The position numbers and the translations under genes are program-made. Positions 25,388-33,885 of a stretch of DNA of 64,000 nt are shown here, piece by piece. This stretch comes from Alloboseaceae bacterium BT-24-1 (GTDB taxonomy: Bacteria > Pseudomonadota > Alphaproteobacteria > Rhizobiales > Beijerinckiaceae): the NCBI GenBank assembly GCA_025846845.1, contig JAOYTL010000014.1, positions 1 through 64,000 of the forward strand, written 5' to 3'. Below the pieces are notes generated by a model, which did no database searches, was not told where the DNA came from, and saw nothing but the letters and a program-made list of their open reading frames with translations. Numbering within the stretch: the stretch's first letter is position 1; each line of letters begins with the position of its first letter.

Positions 25388-26222
25388 CCTCCTCCTTCGC
25401 CGGCTCGGCGGCCTCGAGGATCGCCTGCCAGCGGAAGAAATCGAGGCCGCCGAAGCCTTCGCCGCCGGCGCGGATGAGGATGTCCGGCGGCTGGCGCTCG
25501 ATCATGCGCTGGACCAGCGCTCGCGTCAGGATCTGCGAGACGCCGACCATTGCTTCCAATGGTTCGGGCACGCGGCTGTCGCTGACCGTCGCCGGCGCGC
25601 TGGTGTCGACCGCGAGCACGAGGCGCCCCGGCGCTAGCAGGCGGTCATAGGGCAGGGGATTGATCGCGCCGCCATCGATCAGCACCCGCCCGCCGATCGT
25701 CACCGGCTTGACCAGGCCGGGGATCGCCAGCGATGCGGCGACGGCCGGCGTCAGCGGGCCGCTGCCGAGGATGACCTCGTCGTGCAGGTGGTAGTCGGTC
25801 GCAACCGACAGGAAGGGGATGCCGAGCTCTTCGAAACGGTCCGGCACGGTCTGCGGCCAGAACAGGTCGAGCAGGCGTTCGCCATCGATCAGCACAGGAT
25901 TGCCGAGCCCGCCGCGCCAGAGATCGGCGATCTTGCCAATGCGCGCTTCCAGCAGCCTTGCGATCACGCGAGCGCGGTCGCGGAAGCTCGCCTCGACATG
26001 GGCGCGCAAATCGCGGCCTGAGAGCCCCGCGGCATAGGCGGCGCCGACGATCGCGCCCATCGACGAGCCGGCGATCAGCGCCGGCTTCACGCCGAGCTCG
26101 TCGAGCGCCTCCAGCACCGGGATATGGCTGAGGCCGCGCGCGCCGCCCGAACCGAGCACGAGGATGAGCTCGGGCCCGGATGGATCGGGCAGGCGGGCGA
26201 GGGGGCTGGAGACGCTGGTCAT
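25347..26222 (-). CDS. patatin-like phospholipase (RssA/NTE type)
   Basis: 291 residues. The Ser-Asp dyad is seen: oxyanion loop GSGGARG near 25-31, nucleophile Ser54 in GSSMG, and Asp in the DGGAINPLPYD motif near 198. Such proteins hydrolyse acyl esters of phospholipids. It follows the dehalogenase-like gene with 27 bases between, so it may be in the same transcript. The 3-prime end overlaps the ArsR gene tail-to-tail. Confidence 0.88.
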   Translation of the reverse strand: MTSVSSPLARLPDPSGPELILVLGSGGARGLSHIPVLEALDELGVKPALIAGSSMGAIVGAAYAAGLSGRDLRAHVEASFRDRARVIARLLEARIGKIADLWRGGLGNPVLIDGERLLDLFWPQTVPDRFEELGIPFLSVATDYHLHDEVILGSGPLTPAVAASLAIPGLVKPVTIGGRVLIDGGAINPLPYDRLLAPGRLVLAVDTSAPATVSDSRVPEPLEAMVGVSQILTRALVQRMIERQPPDILIRAGGEGFGGLDFFRWQAILEAAEPAKEEVKRKLSEALERAA

Positions 26223-26249
26223 GGCCTGATGTTGCGGTGCGGGAGCCGC

Positions 26250-27164
26250 TCAGGCAACCTCCCTTGCGAGGAAAGGTTTCACCGCTGCGAGGGTGTCCTG
26301 CGGATTCTCCTCCGGCAGGAAGTGGCCGCTGGCGATCGCCAGTCCCTCCGCCTGCGGCGCGAAGGTCTCTTGCCAGATTTCGAGCGGGCTTGCGCCCTTG
26401 GCCGGAATGCCGGCCTCGCCCCAGAGCACCAGCACCGGGCAGAGGATCTTTTTCCCCGCCCCGAGATCGGCCCTGTCGTGCGCCAGATCGGTGGTCGCGC
26501 CGGCGCGGTAATCCTCGCAGGCGGCATGGATGCGCGAGGGATCGTTGAAGGAATCGGCGTAGGCGGCCATTGCCAGCGGGTGGAAGGCCTTCAGCTCCTT
26601 CGCCCGCGTCCAGCTCGCGATCGTATGGTCGAGCCAGCCGGCGGGGTCGGCCTGGATCAGTTTTTCCGGCACCGGCTCGGGCTGGGCCAGGAAGGTCCAG
26701 TGATAGACCTGCATGGCGCGCGCCGCGTTCATGCCCTCCCACATCGAGACGGTTGGCAGGATATCGAGCAGGACGAGCCGCTCGACCCGGCCGGGATGGT
26801 CGAGCGCGAGGCGATAGGCGACGCGGGCGCCGCGATCATGACCGATCACCGCGAAGCGGTTGAAGCCGAGCGCGCTCATCGCGGCGACGATGTCTTCGCC
26901 CATGCCGCGCTTGCTATAGAGCGCCTTGCCGCCATCGCCGTGCGGCGCGGCCGACCAGCCATAGCCGCGCAGGTCCGGGCAGACGACCGTATGCGTCTTG
27001 GCGAGATCGCCCGCCATCTCGTGCCATTCGGCATGAGTCTGCGGGAAGCCGTGGATCAGCACGAGCGGTGGTCCCTCGCCGCCGACGCGGGCGAAGATCT
27101 TGCCGACCGGCCCGTCGATCCAATGCGGTTTGAAGCCGGGGAAGAGACTGTCGATGTTGGTCAT
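26250..27164 (-). CDS. fluoroacetate/haloacetate dehalogenase-like alpha/beta hydrolase
   Basis: 304 residues. Every residue I recall for Rhodopseudomonas fluoroacetate dehalogenase falls at nearly the same number: nucleophile Asp110 with Arg111 and Arg114 (GHDRGAR), Asp134, halide-binding His155, Trp156 and Tyr219, and the catalytic His281 (ASGHFLP). The oxyanion loop HGFPQTHAEWH is also typical. It should hydrolyse the carbon-halogen bond of haloacetates to glycolate; fluoride versus chloride preference cannot be read from sequence. The ATG overlaps the vapC stop by four bases (ATGA), so it is translated behind a toxin-antitoxin pair. Confidence 0.86.
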   Translation of the reverse strand: MTNIDSLFPGFKPHWIDGPVGKIFARVGGEGPPLVLIHGFPQTHAEWHEMAGDLAKTHTVVCPDLRGYGWSAAPHGDGGKALYSKRGMGEDIVAAMSALGFNRFAVIGHDRGARVAYRLALDHPGRVERLVLLDILPTVSMWEGMNAARAMQVYHWTFLAQPEPVPEKLIQADPAGWLDHTIASWTRAKELKAFHPLAMAAYADSFNDPSRIHAACEDYRAGATTDLAHDRADLGAGKKILCPVLVLWGEAGIPAKGASPLEIWQETFAPQAEGLAIASGHFLPEENPQDTLAAVKPFLAREVA

Positions 27165-27583
27165 GGTCGGGCGTCCTGTGCGACGGCCGAAACGATGTCG
27201 GTCCGGCCGAAATCCTCGCCCTTGTAGAGCAGAGGCGCGTTCAAGGATTTGGCAAGAGCGTAGGAGAAGCAGTCGCCGAGATTGAGCTTGGCCGGGTGGC
27301 GGCCCTTGCCGAAGCGGAGGAAGGCCTGGGCGGCAATAGAGGCCTGGGCTGGATCGACGGGGGTGATATCGATGGCGAAATCTGACAGGGACTGCGTGAA
27401 GCGCTCCAGAGATAGCCCGGGTGCTCGCGTCGAAAGCACCATGACGCACTCCACGAAGCTCATGGCCGAGCAGATATTTCGAGGGCTGAAGCTCAATTGT
27501 TCCAAGAACGATCGAGCTTCCGGTTCCTCAAGCAAAATTGCAACGATTGCCGAGCTGTCAACGACGATCGTGTCGGCTGTCAC
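27161..27583 (-). CDS. VapC-like PIN-domain ribonuclease toxin
   Basis: 140 residues. The PIN acidic residues are visible: Asp9 in VVDSSAIVAILLEEPEA, a central Glu in FVECVMVL near 44, and the Asp of LNLGDCFSYALAK near 99-111, followed by PLLYKGEDFGRTD. VapC toxins cleave tRNA or rRNA when free of their antitoxin. It overlaps the upstream antitoxin gene and the downstream dehalogenase gene by four bases each, making a three-gene coupled unit. Confidence 0.9.
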   Translation of the reverse strand: MTADTIVVDSSAIVAILLEEPEARSFLEQLSFSPRNICSAMSFVECVMVLSTRAPGLSLERFTQSLSDFAIDITPVDPAQASIAAQAFLRFGKGRHPAKLNLGDCFSYALAKSLNAPLLYKGEDFGRTDIVSAVAQDARP

Positions 27584-27834
27584 GAGGGCAGGCCGTTCTC
27601 GTCATAGCCGATGATTTCGTCGTCGGTTCTTGGATCGTCGACTCGATAGGTCCGGATCTCAGCTAGCAGCCGCTCGAGCTTCTCCATGTCGATTCGACCC
27701 TGTCGAGGCTTGGGCAGACGCGCGAGCCGTTCCTCGGCTGCCGTTTTGACTGCGTCGGTGATCGTCTCTCCGGTCCGAGCGGCGAGCTCTCTTACGATTC
27801 TGTCGGCGTCGGGATCCTTGATCAGGATGGCCAT
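27580..27834 (-). CDS. VapB-like antitoxin
   Basis: 84 residues. The N-terminal MAILIKDPDADRIVRELAARTGETITDAV is a ribbon-helix-helix-like DNA-binding segment of the Rv0623-type antitoxins; the acidic C-terminus (DDPRTDDEIIGYDE) would bind the PIN toxin. The stop overlaps the vapC ATG (ATGA). A perfect inverted repeat 12-41 bases upstream of the start is the likely autoregulatory operator. Confidence 0.88.
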   Translation of the reverse strand: MAILIKDPDADRIVRELAARTGETITDAVKTAAEERLARLPKPRQGRIDMEKLERLLAEIRTYRVDDPRTDDEIIGYDENGLPS

Positions 27835-27845
27835 GGCATCCTCGT

Positions 27846-27875
27846 GTATATATCGATTGCTAGTTCGATATATAC
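27846..27875. promoter_or_regulatory. VapB operator: 11-bp perfect inverted repeat
   Basis: GTATATATCGA and TCGATATATAC are exact inverted repeats with an 8-base spacer. The dyad sits directly before vapB, in an AT-rich stretch that would also contain its promoter. Ribbon-helix-helix antitoxins bind such symmetric sites, so autorepression by VapBC is the natural reading. Confidence 0.75.
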
Positions 27876-27893
27876 AACGCGCCGATCGCTCTG

Positions 27894-29174
27894 TCAGCCT
27901 TCGCGCTCGCGCTTGACCGCCTGCCAGCCGATATCGCGCCGGCAGAAGCCGCCCGGCCAGTCGATCAGGTCGACGGCCTTGTAGGCCTTGGCCTGCGCTT
28001 CAGAGACAGTCTTTCCGAGCGCCACGACGTTGAGCACGCGCCCGCCGTTGGCGACGATGTCGTCGCCCTTCGCCTGCGTGCCGGCGTGGAAGACCAGCAC
28101 GTCCTTCTCGGCGGCGGCCTTCTTGATGCCCTTGATGACGCTGCCCTTCTCCGGCGTGCCCGGATAACCGTTCGCCGCCATCACCACCGTCAGCGCCGCC
28201 TGGTCCGACCAGCGCAGATCGACGGCGTTCAGCACGCCGTCGCAGGCGGCGAGCAGCGCCGGCACGATGTCGCTCTTGAGGCGCGGCATCAGCACCTCGC
28301 ATTCGGGATCGCCGAAGCGGGTGTTGTATTCGATCAGCTTCGGGCCGTCGGCCGTGATCATCAGCCCGGCATAGAGGATGCCCTTGAACGGCGCGCCGCG
28401 CTTGTTCATGCCGGCGAGCGTCGGCGCGATGATCTCGGCCATGACCTGCTCCTCCAGAGCCTTGGTCATCACCGGCGCCGGCGAATAGGCACCCATGCCG
28501 CCGGTGTTCGGCCCAGTGTCGCCGTCGCCCACGCGCTTGTGGTCCTGAGCCGAGGCGAGGGCGAGCGCATGCACGCCGTCGCAGAGCGCGAAGAAGCTCG
28601 CTTCCTCGCCGATCATCCATTCCTCGATCACGACCTCGGCGCCGGCCGCGCCGAGACCGCCCGAGAACATCATCGCCAGCGCCTCGTTCGCCTGCTCGAT
28701 CGTCTCGGCCATGACCACGCCCTTGCCGGCGGCGAGCCCGTCGGCCTTGATCACCAAGGGCGCGCCGGTCTTCGCGACGTAAGTCCTGGCCGCGGCCTCG
28801 TCGGTGAAGCGGGCGAAGGCTGCCGTCGGGATGCCGAACTCGGCGCAGAGCTCCTTGGTGAAGGCCTTCGAGCCTTCGAGCTGCGCCGCCGCCCTGGACG
28901 GACCGAAGGTCTTGATCCCGGCGGCTTCGAGATCGTCGACGATGCCGTCGACCAATGGCCCCTCCGGCCCGACGACGACGAGGCCGACACCCATCAGCTT
29001 GCAGAAATCGGCGACGGCGCGATGGTCGGCGATGTCGAGCACGACATTCTCACCGCATTGGGCCGTGCCGGGATTGCCCGGCGCGATGAAGAGCTTGTCG
29101 CAGAGCGGGGAGGCCGAGATCGCCCAGGCCAGGGCGTGCTCGCGCCCACCGGACCCGATCAGAAGAATATTCAT
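27894..29174 (-). CDS. purD: phosphoribosylamine--glycine ligase
   Basis: 426 residues, the standard length. It joins glycine to phosphoribosylamine with ATP in purine synthesis. Seen: MNILLIGSGGREHALAWAI at the start, the ATP-grasp lysine and glycine loop VIKADGLAAGKGVV near 144-157, and the metal site YNTRFGDPECEVLMPRL near 284-300. ATG 29174 is used rather than 29195 because the protein family starts at MNILLIG. It is divergent from xseA. Confidence 0.95.
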   Translation of the reverse strand: MNILLIGSGGREHALAWAISASPLCDKLFIAPGNPGTAQCGENVVLDIADHRAVADFCKLMGVGLVVVGPEGPLVDGIVDDLEAAGIKTFGPSRAAAQLEGSKAFTKELCAEFGIPTAAFARFTDEAAARTYVAKTGAPLVIKADGLAAGKGVVMAETIEQANEALAMMFSGGLGAAGAEVVIEEWMIGEEASFFALCDGVHALALASAQDHKRVGDGDTGPNTGGMGAYSPAPVMTKALEEQVMAEIIAPTLAGMNKRGAPFKGILYAGLMITADGPKLIEYNTRFGDPECEVLMPRLKSDIVPALLAACDGVLNAVDLRWSDQAALTVVMAANGYPGTPEKGSVIKGIKKAAAEKDVLVFHAGTQAKGDDIVANGGRVLNVVALGKTVSEAQAKAYKAVDLIDWPGGFCRRDIGWQAVKREREG

Positions 29175-29266
29175 CGCATCTCTCCGCTTGCTCAAAGGCG
29201 CAATAGCTGCCGCAGGCTAACGGGGCAACGCTTCTGCTTGCGTCCTCGTGCCGCTAAGTTCGCGCC

Positions 29267-30781
29267 ATGGACAGCGAATCGCCTCAAGCCCCCGGCAATG
29301 CCCCCGAATGGTCGGTCTCCGACCTCTCCGGCGCGCTCAAGCGCACGCTGGAGGATGCCTTCGGCTTCGTGCGCGTGCGCGGCGAAATCTCCGGCTATCG
29401 CGGCCCGGTCGGCTCCGGCCATGTCTATTTCTCGCTGAAGGATGCCAACGCCAAGATCGACGCGGTGATCTGGAAGGGCGTGTTCGGCCGGCTGAAGACC
29501 AAGCCCCAGGAAGGGCTGGAGGTGATCGCCACCGGCAAGATCACCACCTTCGCCGGCAAGTCGAGCTACCAGATCATCATCGATTCGCTCGAGCCGGCCG
29601 GCATCGGCGCGCTAATGGCGCTGCTGGAGGAACGCCGCAAGACGCTCGCGGCCGAGGGCCTGTTCGATGCCGGCCGCAAGCAGCTGATCCCATTCCTGCC
29701 GCGCGTGGTCGGCGTCATCACCTCGCCGACCGGCGCCGTCATCCGCGATATCCTGCACCGGCTCGAGGAACGCTTTCCGCGCCATGTCCTGGTCTGGCCG
29801 GTGCGCGTCCAGGGCGAGAGCAGCGCGGCCGAGGTCGCCAACGCCATCGCCGGCTTCAACGCATTGCCCGAGGGGGGGCGGATTCCACGGCCGGACGTGA
29901 TCATCGTCGCGCGCGGCGGCGGCTCGCTCGAAGACCTGATGGGCTTCAACGAGGAGGTGGTGGTCCGAGCCACCGCGGCCTCGCTGATCCCGCTGGTTTC
30001 GGCGGTCGGCCACGAGACCGACGTGACCCTGATCGACCACGCCGCCGATCTGCGCAGCCCCACGCCGACCGGCGCGGCCGAGAAGGTCGTGCCGGTGCGT
30101 GCCGAACTGCTGGCGCAGGTCACGGACCTGTCGCGCCGCCTCTCCGGAGCGACCCTGCGCCTGTCCGAGCGGCGGCGCAGCGATCTGCGCGCGCTCGCCC
30201 GGGCCCTGCCGACACCCGAGAACCTGCTGGCGGCGCCGCGCCAGCGGCTCGATCTCGCGGCCACGCGGCTCGGCCCGGCGCTGGCGCGCAATGCCCGTGC
30301 TTACGAACAGCGTCTCGCCCAGCTCGACCGCCGGCTTCACACGCAGTCGCCGGCGGCGCGGCTGAAAACCCATGCGGCCCGCCTCGACGGCCTCGGCAAG
30401 CGGCTCGCGGCAGCGCGCGGCGCGCTTCTTCGCACCGAGCGCGATCGGATCGCCCGCGCCGGAGACCGGCTCGATGCCGTCGCCGCGCGCGCCGTCGCGG
30501 CCTTCAGCCGGCAGATCCAGCGCCGCCGCGACCGTCTGGACAGCGTCTGGGCGCTCGCCGCCTCGCTCGGGCCGCAGGCCGTGCTGGCGCGCGGCTATGC
30601 GCTGGTGCGCGACGAGGACGGCAATCTGCTGCGCAGCGCGGCCGCGGCAAGGCCGGGATTGGCCCTGCAGGTCACGCTCGCCGATGGCAGCTTCGGGGCC
30701 GTCGTGCCGGGCGGAGCCTCGGCGCCGCGGCAGCCCGGGCGCAAGCCTGCTGGAGGGGCGGGGCAGGGCGATCTGTTCTGA
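29267..30781 (+). CDS. xseA: exodeoxyribonuclease VII large subunit
   Basis: 504 residues. N-terminal OB-fold (VSDLSGALKRTLEDAFGFVRVRGEISG, SGHVYFSLKD), a catalytic domain containing VGVITSPTGAVIRDILHRLEERFP and RGGGSLEDLMGFNEE, and a long coiled-coil region rich in Arg and Ala after residue 290. XseA pairs with XseB to degrade single-stranded DNA to oligonucleotides; no xseB lies in the window. The distal part is unusually Arg-rich but still in frame. Confidence 0.95.
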   Translation: MDSESPQAPGNAPEWSVSDLSGALKRTLEDAFGFVRVRGEISGYRGPVGSGHVYFSLKDANAKIDAVIWKGVFGRLKTKPQEGLEVIATGKITTFAGKSSYQIIIDSLEPAGIGALMALLEERRKTLAAEGLFDAGRKQLIPFLPRVVGVITSPTGAVIRDILHRLEERFPRHVLVWPVRVQGESSAAEVANAIAGFNALPEGGRIPRPDVIIVARGGGSLEDLMGFNEEVVVRATAASLIPLVSAVGHETDVTLIDHAADLRSPTPTGAAEKVVPVRAELLAQVTDLSRRLSGATLRLSERRRSDLRALARALPTPENLLAAPRQRLDLAATRLGPALARNARAYEQRLAQLDRRLHTQSPAARLKTHAARLDGLGKRLAAARGALLRTERDRIARAGDRLDAVAARAVAAFSRQIQRRRDRLDSVWALAASLGPQAVLARGYALVRDEDGNLLRSAAAARPGLALQVTLADGSFGAVVPGGASAPRQPGRKPAGGAGQGDLF

Positions 30782-30895
30782 ACATCCTGAAAACCTGCGA
30801 TTCACCACGGTTTTGGATGAACCCCGCCTTGTTCAGATAGCGTTCAGCTAGCTCTGGCTAATCGCTGATTGATAGCGGTTGGGGGATGCTCCTAG

Positions 30896-31666
30896 ATGCT
30901 CGCCGGTTTCCGGACAGGCCTTGTTTGCGCCTTTGCCATGCTTGCGTTCGCGGGCCTGCAGTCCCGGCAGGCGAGCGCCTCCGAATTCATCTGCAAGCCG
31001 TCGACACTCACGCGCGACGCCATCGATCTTGCTTCGGCCTGGAACAGGGGCGGCACGCCTCTGCGCATTCTCGCCATCGGCTCGTCCTCGACCGAGGGCA
31101 TCGGCGCCAGCGGCAAGGACAAGACCTATCCGGCCCGGCTCGGCTCGCTGCTGCGCGAAGGGCTGTCCGGCCGCGCGATCGAAATGGTCAATGCCGGCAT
31201 CGGCGGCGAAACCGCGCCGCAGACGCTGTCGCGCCTCAAGGCCGCGCTGGCTGAAGACCGCTATGATCTGGTGATCTGGCAGGTCGGCACCAATGATGCG
31301 GTCACCGGCGGCGATCTCGCGACCTTCCGCCAGCTCGTCGCCGATGGCATCGCCGCCGCCAGACAGGTGCGCACCCGGCTCGTCATCCTCGATCCGCAGT
31401 TCTATCCCGGCATCAAGGAAACGGCGCGCTACCGTTCCTATGTCGACGCCATTGCCGAGACTGCGCGTGCACAGGCTGTCCCGGTCCTGTCGCGCTATCA
31501 GGCGATGCTGGGCTGGTATCAGCAGGACGAGGCCGGCTTCATGGCGGCTCTCGCTGGCGACCGCTTCCATATGAGCGATGCCGGCTATGCCTGCCTGGCG
31601 CAGGACATCGCCCGCTCGCTGCTGGGCGACAAGCCCACGGTTACGCTCGCAGCCTCGGTGCGCTGA
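30896..31666 (+). CDS. SGNH/GDSL-family hydrolase, probably exported
   Basis: 256 residues. An N-terminal hydrophobic segment with a signal-like AXA pattern (SRQASASEF near 23-31) suggests export. Block I is AIGSSSTEGIGASG near 60-73, block III is QVGTNDAVTGGD, and block V is DRFHMSDAGYACLA, giving a Ser-His-Asp set. These enzymes are esterases or lipases that often deacylate carbohydrates or lipids; the substrate is unknown. Confidence 0.85.
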   Translation: MLAGFRTGLVCAFAMLAFAGLQSRQASASEFICKPSTLTRDAIDLASAWNRGGTPLRILAIGSSSTEGIGASGKDKTYPARLGSLLREGLSGRAIEMVNAGIGGETAPQTLSRLKAALAEDRYDLVIWQVGTNDAVTGGDLATFRQLVADGIAAARQVRTRLVILDPQFYPGIKETARYRSYVDAIAETARAQAVPVLSRYQAMLGWYQQDEAGFMAALAGDRFHMSDAGYACLAQDIARSLLGDKPTVTLAASVR

Positions 31667-31696
31667 CGGCAACGCAGAACAGCGGCTCAGCCGCTG

Positions 31697-32545
31697 TCAC
31701 TTGCCCATCAGGAAGGCCTTGACCCGCTTGATCGCATCGTCGCGCGCGGCCGGGTCGGTCCCTACCGTGACCTTGCCCGTTCCGGAGGCGGAATAGGCGA
31801 CACCTTCCTTTTCGCGTCGGTCGAGGCGTGGATGGTCGAAATCATGGACGGCGCCGGGATAGAGCACGATCTCGACCGGCTCGCCGCGGGCCTGGGCAGC
31901 CTTGGCGAGGAAGTCGCACGGGGCGGGCGGCGTCCAGTCGTCGGCATCGCCCATCAGGATCAACGTCGGCAGCCTGGCCTCGAAGCTGCGCGATTCCGAT
32001 TGCGTGCGGCAGCCCGGATAGAAGGCGACGGCGCGGGCGAAATCGGGCTGCCGGTCGGCCGGCCTGCGGTCCTTCCGGATCGCGGCGAGGATGGTGGAGC
32101 CGCCACCCGACCAGCCGAGCAGCGCGATCGCGTCGCGGCGGACGTCGGGACGCTCCTGCAGCCAGCGCCGCGCCGCCATCGCGTCACCGACGCGCTCGCG
32201 GCTGGCACGGATGGTCACGTCCTTGACGCCGCATTGTGACCCGAGTCCGCGCGAGCCGTAGCTGTCCGGCATCAGCACGATCAGGCCTGTCGCAGCCAGG
32301 CGTTCGCCCCAGTCGCTATGCCGGGTCGATAGCTTGTCCGGCTCGCGCCAGAGCCCGCCGCAGCCATGCAGCGCGACGACGGCGGGGAAGGGGCCAGGCC
32401 CCGGAGGGCGGAACAGCACCGCATCGAGCTGGTAGTCGTCGTGCGGAATGCGGACGCGTTCATAGCCGCCCGCCATCGCGGGCACCGCGAGCAGGGTAAC
32501 AAGACCAATCGCCAGGGCCACGGCGCGGGTCAGGCTGGACATCAT
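31697..32545 (-). CDS. exported dienelactone hydrolase-family protein
   Basis: 282 residues. Signal peptide MMSSLTRAVALAIGLVTLLAVPAMAGG near 1-28. The alpha/beta hydrolase triad is likely Ser in LLGWSGGGST near 155, Asp in MGDADDWTPP near 208, and His in GAVHDFDHP near 241, with oxyanion residues at ALHGCGGLW. The catalytic residue is Ser rather than the Cys of classic dienelactone hydrolases, so a general esterase role is likely. Two adjacent ATG codons (32545 and 32542) are possible starts. Confidence 0.82.
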   Translation of the reverse strand: MMSSLTRAVALAIGLVTLLAVPAMAGGYERVRIPHDDYQLDAVLFRPPGPGPFPAVVALHGCGGLWREPDKLSTRHSDWGERLAATGLIVLMPDSYGSRGLGSQCGVKDVTIRASRERVGDAMAARRWLQERPDVRRDAIALLGWSGGGSTILAAIRKDRRPADRQPDFARAVAFYPGCRTQSESRSFEARLPTLILMGDADDWTPPAPCDFLAKAAQARGEPVEIVLYPGAVHDFDHPRLDRREKEGVAYSASGTGKVTVGTDPAARDDAIKRVKAFLMGK

Positions 32546-32661
32546 CGTAACTGACGCTATCACAGAAAGACCATGTTGGAACAATGCGTTGATTCAGAAG
32601 CGGTTGCACCCTGTCGCAACCTTTACGCTAGCTCTTCGCCGCTCTATCGTCCGGCTCCGTG

Positions 32662-32883
32662 ATGAACATCAACGAACGCCTGCCTCCCTCCGGATCGGAA
32701 GCACTGGTCGATTACGGCCATGGCGAGTTCCGCGTCGTGCGTCCCGGCGCCTTTGTCCGTTGCGCCATCACCGGCGCCGTGATACGGCTCGAGGATCTGC
32801 GCTACTGGTCGGTGGAATGGCAGGAGGCCTATGCCTCGCCGGAGGCCGTGCTGCTCCGGGTCCGCCGCTCAGGCCGCGGCTGA
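32662..32883 (+). CDS. DUF2093-family small protein
   Basis: 73 residues. The stretch LVDYGHGEFRVVRPGAFVRC and the following RYWSVEWQEAYASPEAVL match the DUF2093 pattern I remember from alphaproteobacteria. Cytosolic, function unknown. ATG 32662 follows a GTG in frame. Its last 15 bases overlap the convergent lpxK gene. Confidence 0.8.
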   Translation: MNINERLPPSGSEALVDYGHGEFRVVRPGAFVRCAITGAVIRLEDLRYWSVEWQEAYASPEAVLLRVRRSGRG

Positions 32884-33885
32884 ACGAGTCCGAGCGAGGC
32901 TCGCACGCAGCAAGGCATCGAGAGCGGGCTCGTCCTCGAAGATCAGCGTGACCGGCACGCAGAGCAGGAGCGAACGCTCGGCGACCGGCCAGAGCGGCGC
33001 GAGCTTGACCATGTCCTTTTCGGTGACGGCGATGCAGCAGGCTTGCGCCTTCGCCTCGGCGATCAGCGCTGCGACATCGCCGGCCGTATAGGCGTGGTGG
33101 TCGCCATAGGCGCGTTCGCCGACGAGCTGCGCCCCGGCGGCGCGCAGCGTCGCTGCGAACTTCTCCGGCCGGCCGATCCCCGAGACCGCCAGAACCGGCA
33201 GATCGGCGAGCTCCGCCTGGATATCGGACGGCGGTGCGAGCTTCGCGCGCAGCACTGGCTTTCCGGCAGCGATCGCCTGCGTCGCGACATGGTCGCCTGC
33301 CAGGCCGTCGCCGATCAGGACGATGGCGTCGATCTGCTCCATCTGACCCGCAAGTGGCGCGCGTAGCGGCCCCGCCGGCAGGCACAGGCTGTTGCCGACG
33401 CCGACCGCGCCGTCGACGACGGCCAGCCGCAGATCCTTGTGCAGCGAGGGATTCTGCAGCCCGTCATCCATCAGGACGAGGCTGGCGCCGGAACTGCGCG
33501 CCAGCGCCGCACCCGCTGGTCGCTTGCGTGCGACGATCGTCGGCAGGCGGGCGGCGAGCAGCAGCGGCTCGTCGCCGACATCTACGGGGGTGTGCCGGGC
33601 CGGATCGACACGAACCGGGCCCGCGAGGCGGCCGCCATAGCCGCGCGTCAGGGCGAAGGGCGTCTCGCCCATCGCAGCCAGCCGTGCCGCCAGCGCCAGC
33701 GTGGTCGGCGTCTTGCCGGCGCCACCGGCGACGAAGTTGCCGACGCAGATCACGGGGATGCCGGCCTGCGCACCTGGCTGGCGCATCCGGCTAAGCGTGA
33801 TCGCGCCGTAGAGCGCGCCGAGCGGGCTCAGCAATTGGGCGAGGGCGGATGGCGGCGAGCGCCACCAGAAGCCCGGGGCGCGCAT
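32869..33885 (-). CDS. lpxK: tetraacyldisaccharide 4'-kinase
   Basis: 338 residues. It phosphorylates the 4' position of the lipid A disaccharide at the inner membrane. P-loop VGNFVAGGAGKTPTTLALA near 48-66, an N-terminal membrane-proximal segment (LAQLLSPLGALYGAI), and VLMDDGLQNPSLHKDL near 134-149 are all as expected. The ATG overlaps the waaA TGA by one base. It is the last gene of an envelope operon. Confidence 0.95.
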   Translation of the reverse strand: MRAPGFWWRSPPSALAQLLSPLGALYGAITLSRMRQPGAQAGIPVICVGNFVAGGAGKTPTTLALAARLAAMGETPFALTRGYGGRLAGPVRVDPARHTPVDVGDEPLLLAARLPTIVARKRPAGAALARSSGASLVLMDDGLQNPSLHKDLRLAVVDGAVGVGNSLCLPAGPLRAPLAGQMEQIDAIVLIGDGLAGDHVATQAIAAGKPVLRAKLAPPSDIQAELADLPVLAVSGIGRPEKFAATLRAAGAQLVGERAYGDHHAYTAGDVAALIAEAKAQACCIAVTEKDMVKLAPLWPVAERSLLLCVPVTLIFEDEPALDALLRASLARTRSAAA

